Assembly (NCBI RefSeq): GCF_900101595.1
Contig: NZ_FMYY01000008.1
Coordinates: 1 to 59,223, forward strand
DNA length: 59,223 bases
Source: Paenibacillus sp. cl123
GTDB taxonomy: Bacteria; Bacillota; Bacilli; Paenibacillales; NBRC-103111
Reading direction: 5' to 3'
This document shows positions 36,612-45,664 of the stretch, in pieces. Below the pieces are notes generated by a model that saw only the letters and a program-made list of their open reading frames with translations, searched no databases and was not told where the DNA came from. A program made the position numbers and the translations under genes. Each line of letters opens with the position of its first letter. Position 1 is the stretch's first letter.

Positions 36612-38164
36612 AGAAATGGATGCTGTCCATGCTTGGGCTAACGCTCGCCGTTGCAACGACAGGCTGCGCGCCGGATGGGAATGGCGGGGACGGAGCGGCT
36701 TCGGGAGAAAGTACGGGTAAAACGGCGTTTTCGATCTCATTTCGGACCGGGAACATTTCGTATGCGGATAATCACCCTAATATTAATGAAGATAAGTGGG
36801 TGAAAAAGCTGGAAGAGCTGACCAACACGGATCTGGATATCCGGCTCGTCCCCCACAAGGAATTCGATCAGAAAATGATCCAGATGTTCGCCATCCAGGA
36901 TATTCCGGATGTGGTGCAGGCCAGCTCCGGCTTGTCCAATCCGCAGCTGTCAGGCTCTGTTCAGGCCGGCGTGTTTCTTCCGCTGAACGAGCTGCTGGAG
37001 AAGCACGGTCAAAATCTGCTGAAAAAAATTCCCAAGGAGGCTTGGGAGAAGGAGACGGATGCGAAGGGGAATATTTATGCGATTCCCGAATGGCTGTCCA
37101 ATCCGTCCCGGCGCGCTACCTGGATCAGAGCGGATCTGCTGGAGAAGACAGGCTTGCCGGAGCCGAAGACCGTCGAGGATTATTTGAACGTGATGCGTGC
37201 GTTCAAGAAGCTGGGCATAACGCATCCTTATATGGGCCGCCAGGATTTTGTTTATTCGGATGTCTTTTTCGGGGCCTATGACGTATTCGGCAACTTCTTT
37301 ATGAAGCAGGGCGATCAGATCGTCCCGAAATTTTTCAATGTCGAGGGGATGCAGCAGGCGATTCAGACCTATAAGACGATGGTTGACGAGGGGTTGATGA
37401 GCAAGGAGTTTGCTACGATCGATCCGACGAATTTCAAAAATGAGATTTTGGCCGGCCGGGCAGGCATCTGGAACATGAATGCCAACCTGCTGATCCAGTG
37501 GGACCAGCAGCTGAAGAACATCGTCCCGGAAGGACGGATGAAGCTTATTCCTTCTCCGGTCGGTCCGGACGGCCAGGGCGGCCTCCGGCTTGTCGGCAAT
37601 GTGACCAGAGCCTACTTTATTAATAAGAAGGCCAAGGACCCGGCCGGTATCGTCAAGTTTTTCGATTGGATGGTGAGCGATGAGGCGGAGAAGTTTTTCA
37701 CCTTCGGGATTGAGGGGGAGAACTACACGATGAGCAACGGAGCCATTCAGTACAAGAAGCCGGTGACCAGCCAGGAAGTGGATGAAGAAACGTTCCGGCA
37801 GACGCTGCTCTGGCTCGTCCAGGATACGACCTATAACAAGGGCGTACTCAGCCAGACGCCGGAGGGGCGCGAGCTGATGAAGCTGTATGACACCGTATTG
37901 GCCAGCGAAGGCCGCGACGGCATTCAGTTCGATCCTCCGCTGCAAGGCTATGCGAAAAATCCGGATATTGCGCCTACAGGAGATAAGCTTCCGCCGGTTA
38001 TTCTGACCCATGTCCTGAAGATGGTCTACGGGAAGGAGCCGATAACGGATTATCCGAAGGTGCTGGAGGAATGGCTGAGCAAGGGCGGCAAGGATGTTGT
38101 CAAGGAAGCGACGGAGAGGTACAACAAGCAGGACGGCGTCACGTTGTCGCGGCATAAGAACTAA
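36608..38164 (+). CDS. Sugar-binding lipoprotein (LplA/family 1 type), without adjacent permeases
   Basis: A 518-aa extracellular solute-binding protein. The signal is MKKWMLSMLGLTLAVATTGC, with lipobox ATTGC, then a Gly-rich linker. Typical of the long LplA type are EELTNTDLDIRLVPHKEFDQ, then AIQDIPDVVQASSG and WLSNPSRRATWIRADLLEKT. It overlaps the SGNH gene by four bases, so the two products act together. No permease genes follow; the LplB/LplC pair 6 kb downstream might serve it. A long double-stem terminator ends the unit. Confidence 0.88.
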   Translation: MKKWMLSMLGLTLAVATTGCAPDGNGGDGAASGESTGKTAFSISFRTGNISYADNHPNINEDKWVKKLEELTNTDLDIRLVPHKEFDQKMIQMFAIQDIPDVVQASSGLSNPQLSGSVQAGVFLPLNELLEKHGQNLLKKIPKEAWEKETDAKGNIYAIPEWLSNPSRRATWIRADLLEKTGLPEPKTVEDYLNVMRAFKKLGITHPYMGRQDFVYSDVFFGAYDVFGNFFMKQGDQIVPKFFNVEGMQQAIQTYKTMVDEGLMSKEFATIDPTNFKNEILAGRAGIWNMNANLLIQWDQQLKNIVPEGRMKLIPSPVGPDGQGGLRLVGNVTRAYFINKKAKDPAGIVKFFDWMVSDEAEKFFTFGIEGENYTMSNGAIQYKKPVTSQEVDEETFRQTLLWLVQDTTYNKGVLSQTPEGRELMKLYDTVLASEGRDGIQFDPPLQGYAKNPDIAPTGDKLPPVILTHVLKMVYGKEPITDYPKVLEEWLSKGGKDVVKEATERYNKQDGVTLSRHKN

Positions 38165-38167
38165 AAT

Positions 38168-38213
38168 AAAGCCTTCGGCTCCATGTCGGAAACATGGTTG
38201 CCGAAGGCTTTTT
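38168..38213 (+). terminator. Rho-independent terminator with a double stem
   Basis: AAAGCCTTCGGC (38168-38179) pairs with GCCGAAGGCTTT (38200-38211); the inner stem is CCATGT/ACATGG. A T-run follows. Confidence 0.92.
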
Positions 38214-38319
38214 GCTGCTTGGGCTCGCAATCTCGCTTGTACTCAGCGGAGCAGCTTCGCCTGCCTGTAGACGGGCGGTATAGGCCGATAGTTGCTGCTG
38301 AATCCGTATATGTACAAGC

Positions 38320-38496
38320 TTAGTCGCGAATGCCGCATTTTTTGGCCAAAATCGGCCACTGGGCGACGAACAGCTCCTGCCACCGGTCTTCGGGCAAAAT
38401 GCCGAGCCAATTCGCAATCTGGTTCAAGCCCATTTCATCCAGCACTTGGATGGCGTACTCTTTCTCGCCGCGCGCTGCCAATTGTTTCGTTGCCAT
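38320..38496 (-). CDS. Candidate small protein of 58 aa
   Basis: ATG 38496 to TAA 38320 on the minus strand, with AGGAAG just before the start. The product is MATKQLAARGEKEYAIQVLD followed by EMGLNQIANWLGILPEDRWQ and ends WPILAKKCGIRD: balanced charge, three Trp and regular amphipathic helices, as for a real small protein. I do not recognise a family. It lies 111 bases downstream of the AraC gene on the same strand, with no terminator between that I can see, so it might share its mRNA. Confidence 0.45.
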   Translation of the reverse strand: MATKQLAARGEKEYAIQVLDEMGLNQIANWLGILPEDRWQELFVAQWPILAKKCGIRD

Positions 38497-38607
38497 AACT
38501 TCCTGCCAGCTCCCTTGTCAAAGTATCCAACAAAACATATATATGCAGGAAGCTTGCGATGTGACACAGGAGGTTGAAAATATTTTCAGCGGCCGCTTGC
38601 CCGGGCG

Positions 38608-40929
38608 TTACTGGACGGCAGCCGTATGCTTGGTCCGGTATTGGCCCGGCGTCATCCCTTCCTGCTTGCGGAAAGAGCGGATGAAGTTCTGCGGATTCGT
38701 ATACCGCAGCTTTTCGGCGATGTCCTTGATCGGCATATCCGTCTCCGCCAGCCATTTCTTGGCCATGCTGAACCGGTACATAATCAGGTATTCGCTGAAT
38801 GAATACCCCGTCTCCTTGCGGAAAATGCTGCTCAAGTAATTGGCGTTGTAATGCAGCCGGGAGGCGCATTCCTCCAGCGTCATGTCGGTGCTGTAGCCAT
38901 GCTGCACCAGATCGATGATTTTCTCCGAAATGTTGTGATACTGCTCCTCTTGGCGGTCGCGGAAAATGGCCGCCATCGGCCGGATCACGCTGCCCCAGAA
39001 CCAATCCTCAATCTCCGAGGCGATCGACAAGCCGAACAGCTCCTCAAACAGAGAGTCTTGGCTGGAGCGGATCTGATGCATGCCGATGCCGGACTCCTGC
39101 ATGGCGATCAGCAAGTTGTTCAGCAGCCGGGCCAGCGGAATCTGATATTCCTGCGGCGTCAGCTCGACAGAGAACACGGTATGGAGCAGCTGCTTGAGCA
39201 GCTCCTTCGACTTTTCCAAGTCGGCCAGCTTGACGGCGTCGAGCAGTTCGTTCTCCAATTGCTTCGGGTAGTTCAGATTCAAGTAGTGGCGCCCGGCGTT
39301 GAGATTCTCATACTGGATGATAATGCCTTCCCCCAGCTTGATCCGGTGCTTGAGCGCCTCCAGTCCTTCCCGGTAGGCGATCGGCACAGCGGATATCGCA
39401 TGGATCGGCAGGCTCATGCCGATGCTGACCTGCAGGTTCAGGTAACTGGAAATTTGCCGCTGTAAATTTTCCGTCATCGCATAGACCGAGCTGCGGAACG
39501 TCTCGGGATTGCTCTCCGGGCTGCCAACCAGCATCACGACGGTCTGGTCGATCGTCACGGGGACGAATCTCCCTTCCGGGGGAACCAGCTCCTCGATAAT
39601 ATTATGAATGGCGAACAACAGCAGATCGAGATCGCGCCGCTCGTACCGGGTATTGTCGATCGAATCGATCTGCAGCGTGATGACGGCCATCGATGCCCAG
39701 CTCCGGCTATGAACGCCATAGCCGAACTGCTCGAGGTTCTCCTCCAGCTCGCTTTGCTTCACCTTTCCCTGGAACAGCTTGATGAGGAAAAACGTCCGCA
39801 CCTGCTGAACGTGCTGTTGAACCTCCTGCTCCAGTCTGGACTTGGATTGGAACAGATGGGCAACCTGCTCGCCGATGAGCTGAAATTCATCGGCGCTGCC
39901 CTGGCGGGCCCGCTTATCCTGCAGGCGCGCTCCGATCTGATTAAGCAGCACCTGGATCGGCGAATACATCCGCCGCGATCCGAACCAGGCGAGCAGCATG
40001 GACAATAGCAGCATCAGCAGGCAAACGTAAATCGTGTACAGGCCGATCTTGCCCGACTGCGCGGTCAGGCTCTGAATGGAGGTGATCGACATATAGGTCC
40101 AGCCGGTAAGCTGGGAGCGCAAGTAAGTGACGGAATAAGGCTTGCTGGCCAGCACCGTCTTGAACTGTCCGGAATCGCCCGGAGCCAGCAGCTTCGCAAG
40201 CGGCATGCCGGCTTCCTCCAGCGGCATGCCGATCAGACTATGATCGGGGTGAAGCAGCAGGCGTCCCCGATCGTCCAGAATGACGATGGAACCGGTGGAG
40301 TCGTCGACCGGCGGCATAAACTCCTGCAGGCTGCAAGCCGGGATATTGGCTGCCGCAAGTCCGTATTTCTCAAGTCCGGTGGTCGGCAGCTTCTTGACCA
40401 GGCTGATGCTGTAATCGCAGGACAAGCTGCGCGCGTTCTCCTCGCTATGGAACCAGGCCGAGGGCGTCAGCATCCAGGGTGTCTGCTCCTGAACGTTCAT
40501 CAGGCTCTCCAGCTGCTCGCGGTACTGGTAGCTGTCGAGCCGGTACAGGCCGGAATTTTTGATCATCCAGTTCTGCTGTTGATTGAGCAGCAGGACATCT
40601 TCGACCCGCGTATCGAAGGATTGCATGTAGCGGATTTCTTTGCGCAGGTCGTCGTAGGTCATAAAATCGTTTTCGGCTAGCGGAGCGGTGAGCGCTTTCT
40701 TGAGCACGGTCGAGTTGAGCACCTGATTCAAGGTATGGTTGACAGTCGTTAGTTTGTGCTCTACATTGGTATTGATTTGTTGAATGAGCTGCATGCTTCC
40801 TTTGTTGGCATTTTTCTGGATTTCATTGGAGGACGTCACATAGGCGAAGAATCCGATGAACACGACGGGAAGTGTGCTTAGCAGGAATCCGAACAAAGTC
40901 ATTTTGCTGAGAAAGCTTAAAGAGCGCAT
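38608..40929 (-). CDS. Membrane-tethered AraC-family regulator (YtdP-like)
   Basis: A 773-aa regulator. Start ATG 40929 with GAGGTG 8 bases upstream. A membrane helix at about 8-30 and another at about 297-318 enclose an extracellular Cache-like sensor. After a HAMP-like stretch there is a cytoplasmic middle region (about 360-660). The last 100 residues hold two AraC HTH motifs (LEECASRLHYNANYLSSIFR; LRYTNPQNFIRSFRKQEGMT). It thus joins a surface sensor and DNA binding in one chain, without a phosphorelay. It is divergent from the sugar-binding lipoprotein gene at 41098, its likely target. Confidence 0.9.
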   Translation of the reverse strand: MRSLSFLSKMTLFGFLLSTLPVVFIGFFAYVTSSNEIQKNANKGSMQLIQQINTNVEHKLTTVNHTLNQVLNSTVLKKALTAPLAENDFMTYDDLRKEIRYMQSFDTRVEDVLLLNQQQNWMIKNSGLYRLDSYQYREQLESLMNVQEQTPWMLTPSAWFHSEENARSLSCDYSISLVKKLPTTGLEKYGLAAANIPACSLQEFMPPVDDSTGSIVILDDRGRLLLHPDHSLIGMPLEEAGMPLAKLLAPGDSGQFKTVLASKPYSVTYLRSQLTGWTYMSITSIQSLTAQSGKIGLYTIYVCLLMLLLSMLLAWFGSRRMYSPIQVLLNQIGARLQDKRARQGSADEFQLIGEQVAHLFQSKSRLEQEVQQHVQQVRTFFLIKLFQGKVKQSELEENLEQFGYGVHSRSWASMAVITLQIDSIDNTRYERRDLDLLLFAIHNIIEELVPPEGRFVPVTIDQTVVMLVGSPESNPETFRSSVYAMTENLQRQISSYLNLQVSIGMSLPIHAISAVPIAYREGLEALKHRIKLGEGIIIQYENLNAGRHYLNLNYPKQLENELLDAVKLADLEKSKELLKQLLHTVFSVELTPQEYQIPLARLLNNLLIAMQESGIGMHQIRSSQDSLFEELFGLSIASEIEDWFWGSVIRPMAAIFRDRQEEQYHNISEKIIDLVQHGYSTDMTLEECASRLHYNANYLSSIFRKETGYSFSEYLIMYRFSMAKKWLAETDMPIKDIAEKLRYTNPQNFIRSFRKQEGMTPGQYRTKHTAAVQ

Positions 40930-41097
40930 CGGAATCACACCTCACGTTATGATAATTGGCCCAAGCCGTATAATCCATTGTAATCAACCCCGCCTGCCCG
41001 GGCAATAATCATCGGCAGCGGACGATAATCATTGTATCAGGTGATGGCGCCCAGGCGCCATTATGCTCCATTACACGAAGGGGGAGGCATGTTACGG

Positions 41098-42621
41098 ATG
41101 GATAAGAGAGCGCTGTCACGGCGGGCGGCTGTCTGCAGAATATGGGCCATACTGCTGCTGGCAATCTGCCTGCTCGGAGGTTGCACCGCTGGCTCCAGCC
41201 CATCGGAAGGTCAGCAGGAGGGAGAGAAGCCGGTCGTCTCCATCATGGCCCCGCTTCATTTCCCCCATTCGCCCAAGCAGGAGCTGATCCGCGAGATTGA
41301 GAAGCTGACAAATACGAAGCTGGAGATTGAATGGGTGTCGGACGGCATTTATACGGATAAGATGAACACGGCGCTAACGACCAACTCGATGAAAAAAGTG
41401 ACCTATGTCAAATATACGGATTATTTGCTGCTGAAAAGCGCCGTCCGCTCGGGCTCCTTCTGGGAGATCGGTCCTTATCTGGGGCAGTACCCGAACCTGA
41501 AGCAGCTGAACAAGGAGATTTTGCGGCAATCGGCCGTGGACGGAAAGGTGTACGGCTTGTACACGGAGCGGCCGTCTTCCCGCCAAGGCATTATTATCCG
41601 CGAGGATTGGCTGGAGAACCTGCAGCTGGACAAGCCGGGGACTATCCAGGAGCTGTACGAGGTGATGCGGCGTTTCACCTACGACGATCCGGACCGCAAC
41701 GGCAAGCAGGATACGGTCGGTCTTACAGACCGCAACGATCTTGTATTCGGCGCGTTCAAGACGCTCAGCTCGTACTTTGGCACGCCCAATAATTGGACAA
41801 TCGCCGGCAATCAGCTGATCCCGGAGTTTGAAACCAAGGCCTATATGGACACGATGAATTTCGTGAAGAGGCTGTATGAGGAAAAGATTATTAACCGGGA
41901 CTTCGCCGTGACGAGCAAGGAAGTGCAGCGGGATCAGCTGATCCGCGGAACGGCCGGCGTTTATATCGGCAGCATGACGGACGTGCAGAGGCTGTCGGAT
42001 GAGGCGAAGGCCATGAACCCGAAGGCAAGATTTACGCTGGTCAACCGAATTCAAGGCCCGGAAGGCTACCGGGTATGGTCGATTCCGAACTACAGCGCCT
42101 TATACTTGTTCTCCAAGAAAGCGATCAAGACCGAGGAGGAGCTGAAAGCTATATTGGCCTTTTTCGACCGGACGATGGACAAGGATGTAGCCAACCTGAT
42201 GCGGTATGGCGTGCAGGATGTGCATTATAAGCTGGAAAACGGCAAGGTTGTATTGCCCGAGGAGACCTCGCAGCTGAGAGCTTCCGAGGTCAACGGGTTC
42301 TATGCGCTGATGATCGCCGACCTGAGCAATCCGAATGTGCTGGAAATAGCTAAGAGCACGGCGTTATCCGGTTTGGCCGATCAATTGGTGGAGGACAATG
42401 AATCCTTTATCGTCAAGGACCCGATGGTGAATGTGGAGTCCAAGACGTATGACGAGAAAAGCATCGAGCTGTTCAAAATCATCTCGGACGCGACTTACAA
42501 TTATATGCTGGGCCACCTGGATGAGGCCGGCTTCCGCCAGGAGATCGCGAAGTGGAAGCGCAGCGGCGGCAAGCAGGTTATGGAGGAATACGCCGAAGCG
42601 TACTTCAGGAATAACAATTGA
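41098..42621 (+). CDS. Sugar-binding lipoprotein, paralogue 1
   Basis: A 507-aa solute-binding protein. GGGGGAGG lies 9-10 bases before ATG 41098; ATG 41089 is too close to it. The signal has an Arg-rich start and the lipobox LLGGC. The motifs LTNTKLEIEWV, RQGIIIREDW, LTDRNDLVFGAFKT and GTPNNW recur in the gene at 42978, so the two are tandem paralogues. A strong terminator follows, so this copy is separated from the permeases. Proteins of this kind bind oligosaccharides; the cluster context suggests a galacturonate-containing one. Confidence 0.88.
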   Translation: MDKRALSRRAAVCRIWAILLLAICLLGGCTAGSSPSEGQQEGEKPVVSIMAPLHFPHSPKQELIREIEKLTNTKLEIEWVSDGIYTDKMNTALTTNSMKKVTYVKYTDYLLLKSAVRSGSFWEIGPYLGQYPNLKQLNKEILRQSAVDGKVYGLYTERPSSRQGIIIREDWLENLQLDKPGTIQELYEVMRRFTYDDPDRNGKQDTVGLTDRNDLVFGAFKTLSSYFGTPNNWTIAGNQLIPEFETKAYMDTMNFVKRLYEEKIINRDFAVTSKEVQRDQLIRGTAGVYIGSMTDVQRLSDEAKAMNPKARFTLVNRIQGPEGYRVWSIPNYSALYLFSKKAIKTEEELKAILAFFDRTMDKDVANLMRYGVQDVHYKLENGKVVLPEETSQLRASEVNGFYALMIADLSNPNVLEIAKSTALSGLADQLVEDNESFIVKDPMVNVESKTYDEKSIELFKIISDATYNYMLGHLDEAGFRQEIAKWKRSGGKQVMEEYAEAYFRNNN

Positions 42622-42639
42622 ATAGCTCTTGAATCGTGA

Positions 42640-42672
42640 ACCGCCGGCGCGTACAGCGCGGCGGTTTTTTTT
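42640..42672 (+). terminator. Rho-independent terminator between the paralogues
   Basis: ACCGCCGGCGC, loop GTACA, GCGCGGCGGT with one bulge, then eight T. The rest of 42673-42977 holds no gene that I can support. Confidence 0.92.
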
Positions 42673-42977
42673 GGTCTCCGGAGGCGGTGTGCCGGATCTT
42701 GCGGCAAGTGTCATCCCGCGGACGGACTAATCATGTTCTCAGGTTACGGACGAAACAGGCCGTACAGGGCAAATGATTGTAGCCGTAATTGTGCCGGGTG
42801 TCGTAGGTTAGAGGTGCGGCAAGAACGTCCGGATGCCGGAGGCCGGATCGATGCGGTCCCCCTCGAACGACAGACGGGCTGGCTTGCCGAAACGCCGATA
42901 AAAATTAACCGCATCCAAAGTCAGCCAACCATGAAGCTGGAATCAAACATCATTCATTTGCTGGAGGTCGAAGTTCC

Positions 42978-44498
42978 ATGACAAAGAAAAAAATGTCCAT
43001 TTCCCTGAGCGTCCTGCTCGCCTCAAGTCTTACGCTGGCGGCCTGCTCTACCACAGAGAAGGCGCCGGCCGCCGGCGGGGAAGCTGCCAAGTCGACTGAG
43101 CCGGCCGGCCCGGTGGAGTTCACGATCATGGCTCCGCTGAATACGGCGGAGGCGCCGACCGACACCGTGAAGAACGAGCTGGAGCGTCTTACGAATACGA
43201 AGCTGAAGTATCAATTTTTCCCGGCGGACACGTATGAAGAGAAGCTCAATGCGACGCTGGCGACCGGGGCGCTGCCCGAGGTTGTTTATCTGAAAAACCA
43301 GGCGACGTTTATCACGATGAAGTCCGCTATCCGCGACGGCCAGTTCTGGGAAATCGGGCCTTACCTGAAGGATTATCCGAATCTGAGCAAGCTGAAGCCT
43401 GAGGTGCTGAACAATACGAAGGTGGACGGCAAGCTGTACTCGCTGTACCGCGGCGTCGATCTGACCCGTCAAGGCATCATTTACCGCAAGGACTGGGCTG
43501 ACAAGCTCGGGCTGAAGGCTCCCGAAACAACGGAAGACCTGTATGCGATGATGAAGGCATTTACGGAGCAGGACCCGGACGGCAACGGCAAGAAGGATAC
43601 GATCGGCGTAGCAGACCGCAACGATCTTGTGTATGGAGCGTTCAAAACCGTTGCGGCCTGGCTCGGAGTGCCCAATAACTGGGGCGAGAAGGACGGGAAG
43701 CTGCAGCCTGAATTTGCATTCCCCGAGTATATCGGCGCTATGGACTACTTCAAGAAGCTGCGCGATGAAGGCTTGATCAACAAGGACTTCGCCGCTACGA
43801 GCAAAACGGATCAGACCAAGCTGTTCACCAATGGAACGGCGGGTATGTATATCGGGGCGATGACGGATGTCGAAACGCTGCATAAGGATCTGGTCAAAAA
43901 CGTGCCGACGGCTGTTGTCGACGTACACAGCATGGTGAAGGGCCCATCCGGCAAATATGCGGCATGGTCGCTGCCGGGCTACGCCAACGTGCTGCTGTTC
44001 TCCAAGTCCGCTATCAAGGATGAGAAGAAGCTGAAGGCTATCCTGGCCTTCTACGATAAGATGATGACGCCGGAAGTGGCCAACGTCGCTTTCTGGGGCT
44101 TGAAGGATGTTCACTACACGCTGGAGAACGGCAAAGCCAAGAAGGTTGACAATAAGGAGCTGATCGAGCGCGAAGTGAAGGCGTTCACGGACGGAGCGAT
44201 CGGCGACGAGGATACGAGCGGCCGCTACCTGGGCGTATCCACGCTGCCGGCACGCGTCAAAGCGGACGAACTGAAGTTGGAAAACCAAAAATATGCGGTT
44301 AACGATCCGACTGCGCCGCTGGAGTCGAAAACGAACCTGGAGAAGGGCGTTCAGCTTCAGGAGCTGATCAAGGACGCTACTTACAAGTATATCTACGGCA
44401 CGCTTGACAAGGCAGGCTTCGAGAAGGCCGTAGCGGACTGGAAGAGCCGCGGAGGCAACCAGATCATAGAGGAATTCAATGCCGTTTACAAAAAATAA
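42978..44498 (+). CDS. Sugar-binding lipoprotein, paralogue 2
   Basis: A 506-aa solute-binding protein. GGAGGT lies 9 bases before ATG 42978. Signal peptide with lipobox LTLAAC, then a Pro/Ala-rich linker. It shares with the previous gene LTNTKLKYQF, RQGIIYRKDW, VADRNDLVYGAFKT and PNNWGEKDG, and a calcium-loop-like DPDGNGKKDTIG, so it is its closest relative in the window. It is followed by a hairpin and the permease genes; it is the likely binding protein of that importer. Confidence 0.92.
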   Translation: MTKKKMSISLSVLLASSLTLAACSTTEKAPAAGGEAAKSTEPAGPVEFTIMAPLNTAEAPTDTVKNELERLTNTKLKYQFFPADTYEEKLNATLATGALPEVVYLKNQATFITMKSAIRDGQFWEIGPYLKDYPNLSKLKPEVLNNTKVDGKLYSLYRGVDLTRQGIIYRKDWADKLGLKAPETTEDLYAMMKAFTEQDPDGNGKKDTIGVADRNDLVYGAFKTVAAWLGVPNNWGEKDGKLQPEFAFPEYIGAMDYFKKLRDEGLINKDFAATSKTDQTKLFTNGTAGMYIGAMTDVETLHKDLVKNVPTAVVDVHSMVKGPSGKYAAWSLPGYANVLLFSKSAIKDEKKLKAILAFYDKMMTPEVANVAFWGLKDVHYTLENGKAKKVDNKELIEREVKAFTDGAIGDEDTSGRYLGVSTLPARVKADELKLENQKYAVNDPTAPLESKTNLEKGVQLQELIKDATYKYIYGTLDKAGFEKAVADWKSRGGNQIIEEFNAVYKK

Positions 44499-44520
44499 CC
44501 GGCTGCAGCTAATGCGCATA

Positions 44521-44555
44521 AGAGGAGGGAGCCGCCTTCGAGCGGCTGCCTCTTC
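44521..44555 (+). terminator. hairpin between binding protein and permease genes
   Basis: AGAGG...GAGCCGC pairs with GCGGCTG...CCTCT around a CTTCGA loop; only a short pyrimidine-rich tail follows. It is probably an attenuating or stabilising stem. Confidence 0.55.
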
Positions 44556-44587
44556 TACCTACTACCTCCCGGAAAGGAAGATTCGTT

Positions 44588-45538
44588 ATGCAAGAAGTGC
44601 ATGTGCAGCACAGAGCAACGCCCGTGCGTCGCAGCAGTGAACTAAGCAGACGCCTGTGGAAAAACAAGTGGATTTACGTCATGTTATTGCCGGGAGTGCT
44701 TTACTTTCTGATTTTCAAATATATCCCGATGTACGGGCTGATTATTTCATTCCAGGACTACAAGCCGTTTAAGGGCATTATGGGCAGCGAATGGGTCGGG
44801 TTGAAGCATTTTGAACGATTGTTCGCCGAGCCGGATTTTCTCAATATTTTGAGCAATACCTTGATTTTGTTCGGGATGAACCTGCTGTTTTATTTCCCGA
44901 TTCCGATCATTTTGGCTTTGATGCTGAATGAAGTGCGCGTTGAGTTTTTCAAGAAAACGGTACAGACGCTCGTATATCTGCCTCACTTTATGTCATGGGT
45001 TATCATCGTGTCGATTACCTTCGTCATGCTGACGATGGATGGCGGGATTATCAATGAACTGCTGAAATATTTCGGATTTTCGGAAGTCAATTTTCTGCTC
45101 AGCCCGGAATGGTTCAGACCTACTTATATCCTTCAAGTGATATGGAGAGAAGCGGGATGGGGGACGATCATCTACCTGGCGGCTATCGCCTCGATCGATC
45201 CGCAGCTGTATGAAGCGGCCCGCATGGACGGCGCAGGGCGGCTCAGACAAGTATGGCATATTACTTTGCCTGCAATCCGCAGCGTCATTATCGTCTTGCT
45301 GATTTTGAAAATTGGCGATGTTCTCGAGCTCGGCTTCGAACATGTATATCTGCTGCTCAATTCCATGAACCGGAATGTAGCCGAGATCATCGATACCTAT
45401 GTATATACCGCAGGTCTCAGACAAGGACAATTCAGCTACAGCGCAGCGATCGGCTTCTTCAAATCGCTGATCGGGCTCATTCTCGTCATGGCGGCCAACC
45501 GTCTGGCGAAGAAGATGGGCGAGGATGGCGTTTACTAA
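44588..45538 (+). CDS. ABC importer permease (LplB/YteP type)
   Basis: A 316-aa CUT1 permease with six hydrophobic segments. It starts with a basic cytoplasmic region, then IYVMLLPGVLYFLIFKYIPM and YGLIISFQDYKPF, typical for LplB and YteP. The EAA loop is LYEAARMDGAGRLRQVWHIT. AAAGGAAG precedes the ATG. Its partner is the permease at 45665, separated from it by three hairpins. Confidence 0.93.
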   Translation: MQEVHVQHRATPVRRSSELSRRLWKNKWIYVMLLPGVLYFLIFKYIPMYGLIISFQDYKPFKGIMGSEWVGLKHFERLFAEPDFLNILSNTLILFGMNLLFYFPIPIILALMLNEVRVEFFKKTVQTLVYLPHFMSWVIIVSITFVMLTMDGGIINELLKYFGFSEVNFLLSPEWFRPTYILQVIWREAGWGTIIYLAAIASIDPQLYEAARMDGAGRLRQVWHITLPAIRSVIIVLLILKIGDVLELGFEHVYLLLNSMNRNVAEIIDTYVYTAGLRQGQFSYSAAIGFFKSLIGLILVMAANRLAKKMGEDGVY

Positions 45539-45551
45539 GAGGATACGAAGC

Positions 45552-45648
45552 GGCTTTCCTTTGGAAAGCCCATAGCTTTTGCTTACGATGCAGCTTTCCT
45601 ACGGAAAGCTTGAGATGATGCTTACGAAGTAGCTTTCTAACGAAAGCT
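45552..45648. repeat. three near-identical hairpins in a 40-bp tandem array
   Basis: Hairpins: GGCTTTCC-TTT-GGAAAGCC (45552-45570), AGCTTTCC-TAC-GGAAAGCT (45592-45610) and AGCTTTC-TAAC-GAAAGCT (45631-45648), spaced 40 and 39 bp. The spacers share GCTTACGA. They fill the gap between the two permease genes and end 10 bases before the second ribosome binding site region. Confidence 0.92.
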
Positions 45649-45664
45649 CGGAGGAGGAACCCCC

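Noticed and set aside
36950..38230. 426-codon ORF antisense to the binding lipoprotein gene, and similar long antisense ORFs at 43023-44519, 48935-50347, 50730-52229 and 56163-57443
   Set aside because: They mirror strong genes in GC-rich DNA, are rich in Arg, His and Gln and have no start signals.
42733..42981. 82-codon plus-strand ORF before the second binding lipoprotein
   Set aside because: No ribosome binding site, odd composition, and it overlaps the start of the real gene.
45552..45648. CRISPR-like array
   Set aside because: Only three hairpin units, and the spacers are alike and short; no cas genes in the window.
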